Source of the DNA: Agrypnia vestita
Lineage: Eukaryota > Arthropoda > Insecta > Trichoptera > Phryganeidae
Assembly: GCA_016648135.1 (NCBI GenBank)
Contig: JADDOH010000160.1
Coordinates: forward strand, 186,001-250,000
Direction of reading: 5' to 3'
Length of the DNA: 64,000 bases
Shown one piece after another: positions 23,691 to 36,600 of this stretch (the stretch's first letter is position 1; each line of letters opens with the position of its first letter). Below the pieces are notes generated by a model that ran no database searches, was not told the DNA's origin, and saw only the letters and a list, made by a program, of their open reading frames with translations. The translations under genes were made by a program, and so were the position numbers.

Positions 23691-24289
23691 GCATTTAGAA
23701 CCCTAAAATCAAATATCAAAGGCCTCTCCATTCTCCAAAAGCCACAGTTTATATGACTTTATCATCAAAGGATATTATCATTTCATTTTTCTTAGGTTCT
23801 TACTTATCTAGGTGCCAGATTTAAGGAATATCAGCGGGAAAGGGATGGTGGACATTTAGATGACATTATTTTAAGACATGATTTTCCCAAGTGTGCATTT
23901 TCAGTGAAATACACATTTATTATCATGCGACCAGTATTTTTTTTTTAATTTCAATTTTCAAAAGTGCAAAAATGTAATGCCCAATTTTTTTTTTATATAG
24001 GTAGGTACTTGGTATGCATAGGTACTGAATTCACTAAGAAGTTATTTATCTTTTATCAGGACGTTAAATAAAACCTATATTAAAATGTGGGTTAAACGTT
24101 TACGAGTACCTACCAAGTTGCTCAAGTATATACGAAGTTTTAAGAAGGGGACTTGAGGTTTGATATTTACACAGAAAATCAATGAAAGCCTTAATAATAA
24201 TTTTATTATTATAATTTTTACATAAAATATAGGAACATTACAGTTATAAATATATTTACATAAAGCATTACGTCTATGAGATTATAATC

Positions 24290-24995
24290 ACCCCGACATA
24301 ATGTTTGGTATTCAATCTATACCAGAGCATGACCACAATAACTTGGCGTGCGGCGATTTTGGAACTAAAACCCGCCCCGCCCGCACCCGGCGGTAGCCCC
24401 TCGCTTCAATTTCGGGAGCTGTGACATCTTGATTACCAATATACACTGAATTATTATGTCCAAAACATCCTAAACAGTCCGGGATGGTGCAAGAACATGC
24501 GCCAATGAAATATTAAAGTTTTGCGAAGCTGAAAAAGCAAATAATGGACCGATATTACCGTCTGACAGTTTGACAGATAGAACGGGCGCCATTATTGCTT
24601 GGTTTCTTTAGTGCTGCCCGACCAAATTTCTGTTAAAGACTACGACACCGGTCACCGGACATTCTGTACATTATGTGTTGTGTAATAAATTTACATCCTG
24701 GCAACTCCTGTTAGGCGACAGGGACGCCGTCCCTCGCACGCCAAGTTATAGTGGTGGCACTAAAGAGTTTTTCACCTACTGCCAAACCCCAAGGCACAGC
24801 AAGCATCGACATTGTAATAGTTAGACATGACACTTTAAACAAAGCGCGACTCATAAACAAAGTGCGACTCGCAATCTTTGCCAACCCGTGCGATAAGAAA
24901 TTCTTCTTCCTGTCCATTCAGTGGCGCACACAATTTCGGGTAATTGCGCAGTGTGTGGCTATTCAGCGGAAGAGGAAAGGAGGAACATAGATAAC
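24290..24995 (+). repeat. Composite repeat family E, copy 1
   Basis: Long similarity, in reverse orientation, to 52075-52560, and direct to 50690-51180 and 51640-51720. Landmarks are CAAATAATGGACCGATATTA, GACACCGGTCACCGGACATT and GACAGGGACGCCGTCCCTCG. Open frames through it are not conserved between copies, so it is treated as non-coding TE sequence. Confidence 0.65.
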
Positions 24996-25310
24996 AGAAA
25001 AAATTTGATGCAAGAGTTTTTAGATCATGCGGGTTTTGCCTTGAAAACTGCAGCCACCATAGACGTACTATAAATATAGACTAGTCACTAAAAAACCAAA
25101 CTGACACATCTAGTCTCTGCTGTCTTCTATTACGTACTTAATGTATTAGTCAGAAAGAGATAGAGAGTATTTTCATAACCACGTATAAGACAGGACAATA
25201 AAACATAATTTTGTAGAATGAATGCGTATGAAGTTGTAGCTAATCGCAGTGTTTACTTTTTGCCTCTTGCGTTTTTTGCCATAAAAATTTAAAAAAATTC
25301 AACCTGAAAT

Positions 25311-25369
25311 ATGTCTGTTTGTTGTGTTGCTTCATCACATAATAAAGAAGAGGATATAACCTTTCATAG
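25311..25369 (+). pseudogene. Possible THAP-domain first exon or fragment
   Basis: ATG opens MSVCCVASSHNKEEDITFHR, followed at CATAG by gtgaat. THAP zinc fingers (host factors and P-element-like transposases) often begin with a CC pair and have a '..(I/V)xFHR(F/P)' segment broken by an intron at this point. No following exon with the second Cys-His pair was found. Confidence 0.3.
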
Positions 25370-25439
25370 GTGAATTTTATTTCAATAATTTGTAGAGAAA
25401 TTCAAACCGACTTACAGAGTACGGAGATTTCTGTATTTT

Positions 25440-25535
25440 CTACGTTAGTAGACTATTTTTTTATTTCTTTCTTTCTATAACTTCTTTTCACTTTCTTTTT
25501 TTCTTTTTTTTTCTCTTTCTTTCTTATAGCGCAGC
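25440..25535. repeat. CT/TTTC-rich low-complexity tract
   Basis: Pyrimidine-rich run of TTTCTTTC-type units about 90 bp long. Confidence 0.6.
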
Positions 25536-26097
25536 TAACCAACTCCCACGATGTGCGTCTATGTTCACAATAATTCGTGTTATAAGTTCTGTTTAGCGGA
25601 TATTTTGGTTTGTTATAGTACGGCTATGGCAGCCACCAACAACTTTTTAAATTCTTCACTGTAACGGCCTTCTAGACTCCCAAACAGATACGAAATACAT
25701 ATATGTTTCTGCCACCAATATTACTATATTCAAATATATTTTAAATGGTGTTTTGAAGGATAACTAGACCTCGTCTATTAGGACGTCTATTAAGTAGACA
25801 TCATGGAGTCGTTGGTCTAAAGCTCTTCAAATTATCTTCTCGATAGCTGCCAACATTTCGGATGTTTTTGTGCACTGGTTTTCATGGTCTCGGTGCCAGG
25901 TATTGATGGGATCAGGGAGATGTTTTATGTAATACATGATAGTTGTACCTATGCATAGTGCTGTTTGTATAATTGTATAATTTTGTATTACCAATATTCG
26001 GCAAGAACTTTTAATTTTATATTAAAAAAGATTAAATTATTTTTATTATTAAAAAATTTAAATTAATAAAAGAAAGTTTAAATATTAATTATAATTA

Positions 26098-26275
26098 AAC
26101 CGTTATTTTCTCATGTTATTTTCGGTACAGTTCTTTGGGATTGGTATCTCATAATATCGATAATTGATAACTAAGATACTATTTTTGTCTTGTACCAATG
26201 GTTGCCCGTCGAATTGCAACAAGTCAGATGCAAATCATCAACGCAATCAGAATCTTAAATAACGATTAGTGTGTC
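26098..26275. mobile_element. Small foldback element family J, copy 1
   Basis: Begins ACCGTTATTTTC and ends with ACGATTAGTGTGTCACC. The inner arms GGTATCTCAT and CAACGCAATCAGAATC pair imperfectly. Better preserved at 29826-30010; a partial copy is at 59600-59735. Confidence 0.5.
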
Positions 26276-26399
26276 ACCAGTTAAAATACCATCTCTTTAA
26301 ATATATCCAAGACGCAATACCATCTGTGCACATCCAACCCGAGAAACCGATTGCGCCTCATCAGGTTATAAGAAGCAGTCCCCGGCCGATCAGAATTCA

Positions 26400-27015
26400 A
26401 CAACTAAAGAAGCCGATAACGACATCTTCTTCTTTTTCTTTTTATTCTTCTTCTAGTATTTGTCCGGCTATCGGAAATAGCTGGACCGTGAATTTCCCGA
26501 ACACTCGTGCCTTTACTTTTCCATCCAGGACATCCTACGTCTTCCAGGACCTCATCTGCTCGCAATGTTGCCTAGAATAATGAGATGGCCAAAATATTGT
26601 AATTTCCGGGCTTTAATTGTTTTAAAGTTCTCTTTTTCCTTTGGTATCCGGTTCATTATATTGTCATTTACAACCCTATAAATCCAGCCGGCGTGTGCAG
26701 TGAGAATATTGACTTTTACGTAAACTTATATTTGAAAAAAAAATCGAAATGAAATATTTATCTAACAGAATATATGAAATATCTGAATGTGAATAATATG
26801 TTAACTATTGTTACAGAAATATTTTTGGTTTTGTTTCGATTTTTTTTAAATATATGATTAGGAAAAAGTCATATTTCAATGTTCTCACCGCACGCCCCTG
26901 CGATCCAACTTATACTAGATCCACATCTCGAATGCTTTAAGATTCAATGAGTGTCCATGATTCCATTCCATGTACAGGATACAGAGAGCATCGTATCATT
27001 ATCATTTGCAAATTA
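26400..27015 (-). pseudogene. RTE-like LINE reverse transcriptase remnant, split by a MITE
   Basis: On the minus strand, 27010-26900 reads like 'CSLYPVHGMESWTLI...LKAFEMWI', and 26690-26560 reads like 'NRIPKEKENFKTIKARKLQYFGHLI'. These are the consecutive C-terminal motifs of RTE-type reverse transcriptase proteins. Stops and frameshifts are frequent. The two parts are separated by the foldback element at 26699-26893. Confidence 0.6.
26699..26893. mobile_element. MITE nested in LINE remnant
   Basis: About 195 bp, inverted: GTGAGAATATTGACTTTT on the left against the complement of AAAAGTCATATTTCAATGTTCTCAC (an imperfect match); an inner TCGAAA / TTTCGA pair follows. It interrupts the RTE coding relic, so it is younger than that LINE. 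Confidence 0.65.
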
Positions 27016-27470
27016 AGTTGAGGTCTTTTTCTATTAAAGTTAAGACTGCATCTCTGGCTTGCTCTATACGTCATTTAATTTCCATACAAGGGTCTCAGTT
27101 TTCATTAAACCTGCGTCCCATGTAGGTTAATTTATTTATTATTTTTAGTCTAATTCTATATATATACAGGCGACCATCATCCGTGTCGTTTTGTTTGCTG
27201 GTGATCATGTATTTTGTCTGACTAGCGGATAGCAACGGAGCGCCACAACACAAAATGTGCCCATGTATACGCATAACTCGCAACTGCGCGGGCCTGCTTG
27301 AGAATCTAAAAAGAAATTCACCCTTCCTCTCAGACGAGCCCAATGTACTTCCTCCTAAGGTAGAGCTAACAAGACAAGCACAGCAGGGGTCGGAACTGGC
27401 CAGCCTGAAAGTTCTGATGCAGATAAGCATGATGCGATCTTTACAGCCGTGAAGCTGAACGAGCACGCAG

Positions 27471-27635
27471 TCAATTATTCTTGATGGTGTTGATGATCCA
27501 TGGAACGTAGTGAGGAACGAAGGTGTAGACGTCCGGAACTCCCGGCTTGGCGCATCCTGAACCGAAAGACGTGATTCCTTTGAGCACCCAGCGTCCGTCG
27601 CTCCCGAAGCACTGGAGAGGACCTCCCGAATCGCC
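27471..27635 (-). CDS. Protease last exon (catalytic Ser, stop)
   Basis: Acceptor tttcag, then [20 protein letters not shown] to the stop TGA at 27471-27473. Phase 0 join after Val gives GTCVGDSGG. The tail [18 protein letters not shown] is a standard S1 C-terminus with the closing helix. Confidence 0.93.
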   Translation of the reverse strand, partial: GDSGGPLQCFGSDGRWVLKGITSFGSGCAKPGVPDVYTFVPHYVPWIINTIKNN

Positions 27636-30600
27636 CTGAAACACAAAGATACTATTTTATATTTCTTATTTTTAACCCTTAACCGTAATCGTTATTTTGA
27701 TCAACGTAACTGGAATCGTGGGTCATTTTGGACCCAGAAATTAAAAGCGATATATTTCATAAAGTACTTCATGTAACAACCTAAACGGCTCAGTATATGA
27801 ATAAAACAGGTCTTATTAAGAATATAAAACAATATTTATCAATCAAGTAATTAAAATTAACATGTTTTTCAAATTTAACACTTAGGCGCTATATTTGGTA
27901 GAAACTTTTGAATATCTCAATATAAAACTATAAAAAAATAATTAAAATTTAAAAAAAAAACTCTTTCACGGGGTTTTCCGTATCTTCCCCTTAACAAAAA
28001 CGCTAATTTTCTAAGAAATTATTGTATAACAAAAAAAATTACATTTTATCAAAAAACATCAAAAAATCGTCAATCAGTATTTGAAATCTATGTATGACAA
28101 TTGAGGCATAACAGTTTTTTTGTGCGTGATGTTTGCACATGTATTTAGAACATCTTTCACACTTTTGTGACTATTTATTATCCTTTTTTGGTCTTCGCCT
28201 AATATATCACTGTCAGATAACGAATCACTTGAGTTAGATGAAATTTCAGGTTGTGGAATTTCGTTGTCGTTTATGTTTTCATCATCACATCGTTGAAAAT
28301 CGCTCAAACATTCTGGTTCTTAATCAATTTTGCCGAATAATAATTCGCTTATATCATTATCAAAACAATGCAAAATATAAAAGATCAGAGAAATAGTTAC
28401 GTAACTGGAATCGTGGGTCCAATTGGACCCACCTCGCGACGTAATAAGATTACATGGAAGCGCAAGCGTCTAGCTTTATACGTTTAAAAATTAAACAGAT
28501 TTTTTGTCGCCATTGGTTCCAAATGGACCCACGATTCCGCTTAAGGGTTAAAAATCGTTTTGAATTATAGTTAGAAATTAAGTCGTAGGTATGATACAGC
28601 GTGGGCCAAACCAATTGCTTATTAAAAAAATTAAAAAATGAATGAACATAAATATTTAACTCTTTGGACAGCATCAAGAACAACATTCAATGTTATGTTT
28701 AAAGGCGATATCAGGCAAATTTCGTTAAACATTTTCCTGCATATCGACCGGTATGTTGGCGAAAGCTTGAGGAATGTTGATGGATGACCGTTTGAAATAA
28801 GTCATTTTAGATAGCCCCATAAAAAATAGAAGATGATCGAGCGACCGTTAGAATAGTTTGCCTCGACAGAGAACGCGCGCTCCACCTTCGTCCACTCCGT
28901 GAGGCTGAATAAAACAAGCGAAGCTGCAACTAGTATAATTGTTTACTTTTCCTTGAAATGAACCAGGTTCGTTTTATCTGTCTGATCTCAGAAAAGTGTT
29001 CACTTGTTCAGTCTGTCAAATCCATTTTTAAACACATTGTCACTTTGTGCAACAAGTTCCTTTCAAAAATTAACTTTCATAAATAAATTCAATTTTTTTG
29101 GATAGTTTGTTGACTTACGTTGCAATATTTCAACGCTTGTACGTTACAAAAAAAAAAATATAGCTAGACCGCATTCAAAAGAATATGCGCAAAAAATATG
29201 TGTTGTTAGGACGTAAAAAATGAACACAAAAGAAATTTTTCTAGTAAGTAACATTTTTTAAACTAAAAAAATATATATTTATTTGGAACATCATTTTGAG
29301 GCTTGTAATACGTGCTTGCCAGGCAACTTTCCCCCGCTTTCTTCTTACCGGACAAAGCTAGGGAATGGGCTTTTGATTGTGGTCGACCTATATAGATGTA
29401 CTTAATATAATATTGTTACGAGATTGTAGAAACAATGGAAACTGCACATAATCGAGGGTTTCAGTACAGTGCATATTGTGCGATAAATTGGAAATAACCA
29501 GAACTCAGTAGAACACACGTAAATATACCAGAAGTTTCTAGAACATCGAATTTACATAAACGGAGGCGACATCGCGCGGAAATCAGACTTTGTTTTTGAC
29601 AAACGACAGAACCATAGATATAGATCACAGCATAATTATTCACAACTAGATAATTGAGGACAACATACAAGGTGACTCATAGCTGGTAGCAAAAACTTCA
29701 GGGGAGTTTTCTTCACACAATTTAAAATAGTAAATATTGTTTACACTTCGGGTGAAATGCTTACAGTTACAGAGATAAGCGACATCAAGGTTTGCATTCT
29801 TTTTCAATATTTCTAACTTTTTTTTAAACCGTTATTTTAACCGGTTGTTTTCGGTACAATTATTTGGAATTTGTATCTGATTGTACCATTGATTGTTAAC
29901 TAAGATAAAACTGTTTAGTTCCGATGTTGCCCGTCCAATTGCGAAAAATTAGTTGCCAATCATCTATGCAATCAGATACAAATCTCAAAAAAACGGTTAG
30001 TATGTCACCGGAGAATCAAAGTGATGTTACAAAGCTTACAAATAATGACATTTAGACAAATAATTAAATTTAATATACTTTTATTTATATATAAAATTGT
30101 TAGTGGACACAACAATACACGTGAATTATTAAGACAAATAAGATAAAACCAACATAAACATGACCACTGTACAAGAAGAAAAGTTGAAATAAGATTGCCA
30201 TTCAGAAAGAAAAAACTAACCCATAAAAACCAAGTTTTTATTATACTCCCTTTCTCATTGAATCAGGTTTCGTGCCTACTGCACGCGTCGGGGTCATTAC
30301 TCTTTTTATTGATTCCAATTTGAAAAAACCTTAAAATTTCGAAAAATCCAAAATGATACAATAATCATTAATTCTTTTTAAACGAAAATTTGTTAGATCA
30401 TTTTTATCGTCGCCACGAGTCTGCGTGCAAAGTTTCAACTCGATTGGTTCACGGGAAAATGGTTAAAAATCGATCCAAAGTTTTTCCGGCAGACAACAAA
30501 ACCCAGACGCTTCGAGTTAAAAGAAAGAGAAAAGAAAGGGATCGAGTTAAAAGAAAGAGAAAAGAAAGGGATCACAAACTTCTGTGATGTACAGTGGGAT

Positions 30601-33600
30601 GAAGTTGTATCTGAGTCTGCCAGGTCTTTAGGGACGAAAAAATATGAAAACTTTTAAGCGCTTGTTCAGACACAGCGGGAACCGTGCCGTTTCAGAATCG
30701 CGTGAGATCCGTGCGGGTCTCATTTACCTAGGTTTGTATTTGATCGTTCAGACACACCCGTGCGGTTAGTCAACCGCTGCGGTGCCCGCAACCCAACCGC
30801 TAGAAAATAGACCCGCACGGCGCCCGCTATCGTGACCTAATATCAATAGTTATGGAGATATGCAACATCAAAGTTTGCATTTTTTTTTCAATATTTTAAA
30901 TTTATTTTTTGTAAAACGTTGGACTATCATTACAGTAACTAATTTCAATTACGAAAAATTTATTCGTTTCAATACAAGTTAAATAAAATGATTAAAACCC
31001 TGGAAAAAATCCAATTGGAATGTTTTCCAATTAGAATTTAAAGGTTATTCGTATTCGATATAGGTTACTGTAATGATAGTCCAACGTTTTACAAAAAATC
31101 AGTCAGGAATATTGAAAAAAAATGCAAACTTTGATGTCGCATATCTCCTTAACAATTTATACTAGGCCATAATAGCTCGAACATTTTCGACTCATAATCA
31201 AGGTAGGAGTATAGTCCTGCGTGGTTATTAATGTTTGATGATGAAAAGGTTATTATATTACCTATTTTAAAAATAAAATGACTCAGCCCCCGTAAAATGC
31301 AACCAATTGGATTAATATCTCACCACGCAGGTCCCGCTGCTCCCGTCAGTGTTCCCGGCGCACAGGTGACCAGCCCTCAGCGGAAGGTTTTCTGGATACT
31401 TCCCGAGACACGCTTCGATCGGCAATGGCGGCACTGAAGCTTCCAGAAGCGTGTCGGTCAGGGACCCGTTGGTCTGCGATCTTCCCCAACCTGTGACGTA
31501 GCACTCTTTAGAGTCCCCGAGATGGTTGTCGTTGTTGCTACCTTCTTCGATCGAGTCGCCGTCGTACAGCGAATCGCTGGCGAAGTGTAATTTTTTCGCG
31601 TTCGTTCTTCCTATCGGTCTATCGGCCCTCTCGTCTCTTCTTTCTGCGTGTGATATCGTTTCGTCCTCTTTATCGTCTCTTCTGTCGTCTTTGCTATCTC
31701 TCTTCACTATTCTGTAGCCGGTATTTGCGCTACCGTCGGTGTCATTGACGGCCACTCTAATGTTGTACCTCATGTTCTTCTTCTTACTTCCCAGCATGTT
31801 CCCCAACACGGATCGGGTTAAATTGCTCAACTTTTCGAGATATTTGGAAACAAATTCTGAAACGTTTGGTTTAGTTTGTCTCTTTGGTTTCGAGGTGGGT
31901 TTGGCATAATACTGTGACGTCTTCATCGTGGTTTGTGGATCTGGTCTGTTGGAATCTGGTAGGCAAATGATTTTGATCTTGCTGCCGTAGCTGATATCGG
32001 CGGGCTTGGACATCTTCATGAGGGCTGAAAATAAGACCACTTTAATTGTATTTAATATTTCAAATTAGGAATAATAATAATAATATAATTTGTTTATCTT
32101 ATTGACTGTCTAACTAGGAGTTTCCTAAAAATGTTCTTAGGTTTTCACAGTTTTCATTTGAGTTTTCTGGTGTATTATGATTTTACGGATCCTATTGCAG
32201 GGTCAGGGCTGAAGTATTGTACAATACATCAGGCTTGATGATGGACCCTGCAATGGGACCCGAAACTTCGGCCAGAAAGGTCGTAGAAACACAGAAGAAA
32301 ATTCCCAAAAATTAAACCGGAAGACAGTAGTTTCTTATTTGAAGACAGTCGACTTAAATGAGACATATTGCATACATATAAAATAAAAATAAAATAAAAT
32401 CTCTACAATTGAAACACTGAATTATGTCTTGCAAAGAAAATATTCATAGCAAAAGATTTATAATCAATATAAAATTAACTATACAGATTTTAAATTTAAA
32501 AAAATAAATTATCTTCAACTTCTTATATTTAGCTATAAGCCGGTGAAAACTTACTTATTTGAATATTAGAAATTTTAGCAAATCATTATTCTCGTAGAAT
32601 GTTAAATTTTAATCACTACTTGTTCTCAGCAAATCAAGTCAAGACAATATTTCAATAAATATTTTAATGCAGCTAGGAAACCTGTTTGTTTAACTGTTCC
32701 ATTAAATATATTTTTCTTTTAATTAACGTTTAATACTGTTTTAGAGAAATCAAACATGTTTCATTTATTTGCTGTTTTAATAGACACAACGGAAAAGTTG
32801 AAATTGAAATTGAAATTGTGCGATCGTAATCTCAGATAACTATTTCAATAGTATCGTTAATATTATTTATATAACAACTGCCAATCTATATAATTTATTT
32901 AAACACATTATTATTTACAGCCGAGAAAGTTTTCCGGTTTGATTTTTGATAATCATGCCAATCACTAATAATTTTATAAATTATATTATTAATGCTCCCG
33001 AAAATTTCTATTATATTAATAATATTGTTGCACATAAAGCCACACCTTAAATTTAGATAATTGTTAATTAATATAAATTATAGAGGTCTTATAGATATGA
33101 AGCTATTTACATGAGTAACATGCGTAGAATTCTTTTTAAAGATGGCCCAAGGCTTACGACCTGTATGAGCTGACTTAAGTGATCATTTTACACAATGCAA
33201 CTTTAACCAATTCCATCGTAGGAACATTCACACATAATCAAAAGTTGTATTATATGTTCTAAATCTGAAAACCTTTCATATATTTGGAGGGACTATGCTA
33301 GCGTCATCTTTAGTTCTTCTCGTGATTTCACAGCTGGTAATGATACCTCTATATTTTAAAGTAAATTATAAATAAATAAAAATTGTTGGTATAAATATAA
33401 TAGTATCATCTATTCTGAAATTACCAGCTAAAGCGAACAAATCACTCTCAGCTTGCTTATTCGCTATCGTTTCTTCACAGTGGCACAGCTTTTTAATTTT
33501 CTAACCACATTAAAGAATTATATTATGACAAACGTCAATTTAACCTTAAATTTAAATTAAAATTATCCATTAAATTGTGGGATCACATCGGGGTCACCAC

Positions 33601-36600
33601 TTTAAGGAAGGCGTGGTGAGGTCGTAAAATAAAAAACGCGTTGCCTCTTGCGTGCTCGTGTTATTTTCCAAGAGCAAAAAAAAAACAATGTAAAACGGTA
33701 ACGCGCGTTAGCGGCAACTGTGATCCTACCGGGACGAGAGCGTAGCGAGGCCGGCGGTAAAGACTTGGAGTGTGATGAGTGATGATGTACCGTGTCTTGT
33801 CCTTCTGGACGTTCCAGCTGCTATATATGCCCCTCTGTTTGATTGCCGATTGATGCAATGTTGTGAGCAAATGAAGCCATGTATTCACTAGGGGACAAAT
33901 CGTTCCTTAACATCACGCGCGGCATAGAGTCTACGTGACGTTGCAACGTCGCACACTGTTCCGCGACGTCGCACACAACATAGTGCGGCATTTGTACGTG
34001 CCGCAGCAAAGTTGCCATACGCACGGTACCCGAGCGAGCTCACGGGGACATCGCGCCGCGCGTCAGTACCACGTGGTATGTTTACAAGTGAATGCGCATG
34101 CACTGTAAATGTATATCACTCAACATGACATTAGTGTGGGGAAACGAGATTGTTATCCAACTGATCGAGCTCTAATTGAGGAACAACAGCATTCCGTAAT
34201 ATTGTGTCTTGCTTGGCTATGGAAGGCCCGATTATTTGTAATAAATTTTAAAAATCAGTTGTTGTCATTCGAGTGAAATTGACAAAAGATCCGTCAGACA
34301 TTCGAAGATCGCATAGAATGTCCATCCTTCTTTCTCTTTGCAGTAAATAATTTCGCACCCACCACCTTTTTCTCCTCTCACGTTTCGATAAACTCGTTAG
34401 AATTAATAGATGCGCAGCACTAATCATCATAACCTAATCAGGCGACATTTCCGCGACAAGTGATATGTGAGTCCCGGTCAAATGACCGCGTCATTGTCCT
34501 CGAAACATGAGGGTAGTTGTTGATGCGACATGCCGCGCGGAATGTTGCTCGATTTGTCCCCTAGTGAATACTTGGCTTTAATATATTGACCAAATCGTTT
34601 GACCCGAGTCAGCAGTATTTTTCATAACAACACAACGCTGCTTGACCTACCTACCTAAGTGATCTTGTCGATTTGACACTTTTGCAACACAGTATTGGGT
34701 TAAGTATGCACTAAATCGTGTTGCGTCAGAACGAACCGTCCCTCCACTGGTAATGATAGATTGCTGTACTAACCGATGTCGTGCTGATAGTGGTGGAAGC
34801 GAGAGTGGATGACGATCCTCTCCACGCTGACGTAGGAGCCGGTCTGCTCCGACCTGTCCCACTCGCCCAGCACGGCGGTCCACAGCGCTGGCACGGGGAG
34901 GTTGAACAACTCGCTGGTGGAAGACACACACAAGAATACAGCAGAACATTGAACACTTCATGAACCACAACCAATTAAATATTGAGCATCATTATTAATG
35001 CTAACTAATGGAGGTTAATCATAATGCTCAACTTGATAGCTTCACATTTTTGGTATCGGGAGCGTCTATAACCCACCTGACCTGGTCAAGGGAGATGGGG
35101 GTAGAAAGCTGGGCTACGGGAGGGTCAGAGTCGAGCTACGTAATTCATTCATTTATTTTATTTACAATTAAAACGATACAGAATATGCGATCTATAAGTC
35201 GGCGCAGATCGGTTTGCACATAATCAATAATTTTAAAATATTTAAGTAAGAGAAAATAGAACAAAATGTATCTTGGAATTAATAGGAAAAAAACGACGTT
35301 TCGCTTGAGGGGGAGGGCGGGTTAAATCAAAAGCCGCGTTAGATCTATATGGAGAGAGGGAGGGGTTCAAAAGAGTTAATAATGGAACCACTTGATTTAT
35401 GGACGCTTATAAGATTAATTCTTTCAAAGGTTACACCACCCTGCGAGCCTAAAATTTAGGTAGATTTCGGTGATTTTTCGCAAGATGGTCTTTTATTAAT
35501 TTTATTTGTTTTTATTGGCACTTAATAAGTATATATAAAAAAAAATAGCCGCACTATATCCGTTCCCGTGGAGCTCCTCCGCCGTAACTAAGATGCAATA
35601 TTCCCCGGTGGAGGTTTTTCCAAGTAAAAAAAGGTCATTTTCTTATTGAGAAATGCTTGTCTCCTGCTTGTTTATTCTGATGTACCCAAGTACTGCCTTC
35701 CGGCGTGATAGCTGGGCGGCATGCCACGGGCGGGTCGCGCAATCGTTCGCCAACCACCTTGCCGCTTAGTCGGGATTACTTGTACGAATTAATTCTGTAA
35801 CTGTAATGTTCTCTTCCTTTAACTTTAGGAAGAGAACATTGTAGGAATTCGGGAATCCGGAATAATTCGATGTTCCTTTGTTAATATAATTTATTGACTT
35901 GTAACGATGGAGTTCACGCGACAATATTAATATGGCATTCAGATAGCAAACAAGTTGTTACTGACGTGGTAGAATTGTAAGAGTGTGCGTCAATATGGCG
36001 CATCTCTATTTATACCCATTCACTCTCCTATATTGTCTGTCTCTCTCATTCATTACACTGCATACATTACAGTAACCATTAAGAAGTCTTGTTATGTTAC
36101 CGACCGGGTCCACAGCGAATTTGCCCTGCACAGGTGACATTACATCTATAATGCAGTAACTCACTTGTTGATGCAATGGGCTGCAGTCAATAACCAAAGG
36201 GGGTGAATGAGAACCCCTCCGCACCAGTGTCCGATGAATCCGTACTTCGGATGCAATAATTGCAGTGAGATCTGAAAATAAACGCCTTTGAATTAATACA
36301 TTTCACAAAGTTCGACACAACCTTCACACCTATGTACATGTCTGACAATTTAAAAGTCCAGTAGCAACGTTAAATATCTTGGTCACATTATATGCGACAA
36401 CTTATGTGACATTAAGGATATCGAAAGACAGAGAAGAGTTATTAGTGTAAGCTCCAATATGCTAGCCAGGAAGTTTTCTAGATGCAGTAACGAAGTGAAA
36501 AGATACCTTTTACTTATTGCACAAGTGAGCTGTGGTGCAGACACACTCTGCTGTCCTATAACTCTGTGAGAGTGCAATATAATAATGCCTTCAGGATAAT

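Noticed and set aside
31526..31717. Ser/Leu-rich plus-strand frame
   Set aside because: Antisense of the charged insertion in the protease exon.
33590..33870. Possible LTR start (TGTGGGATCACATCGGGGTC)
   Set aside because: No matching CA end or target duplication could be fixed; left unassigned.
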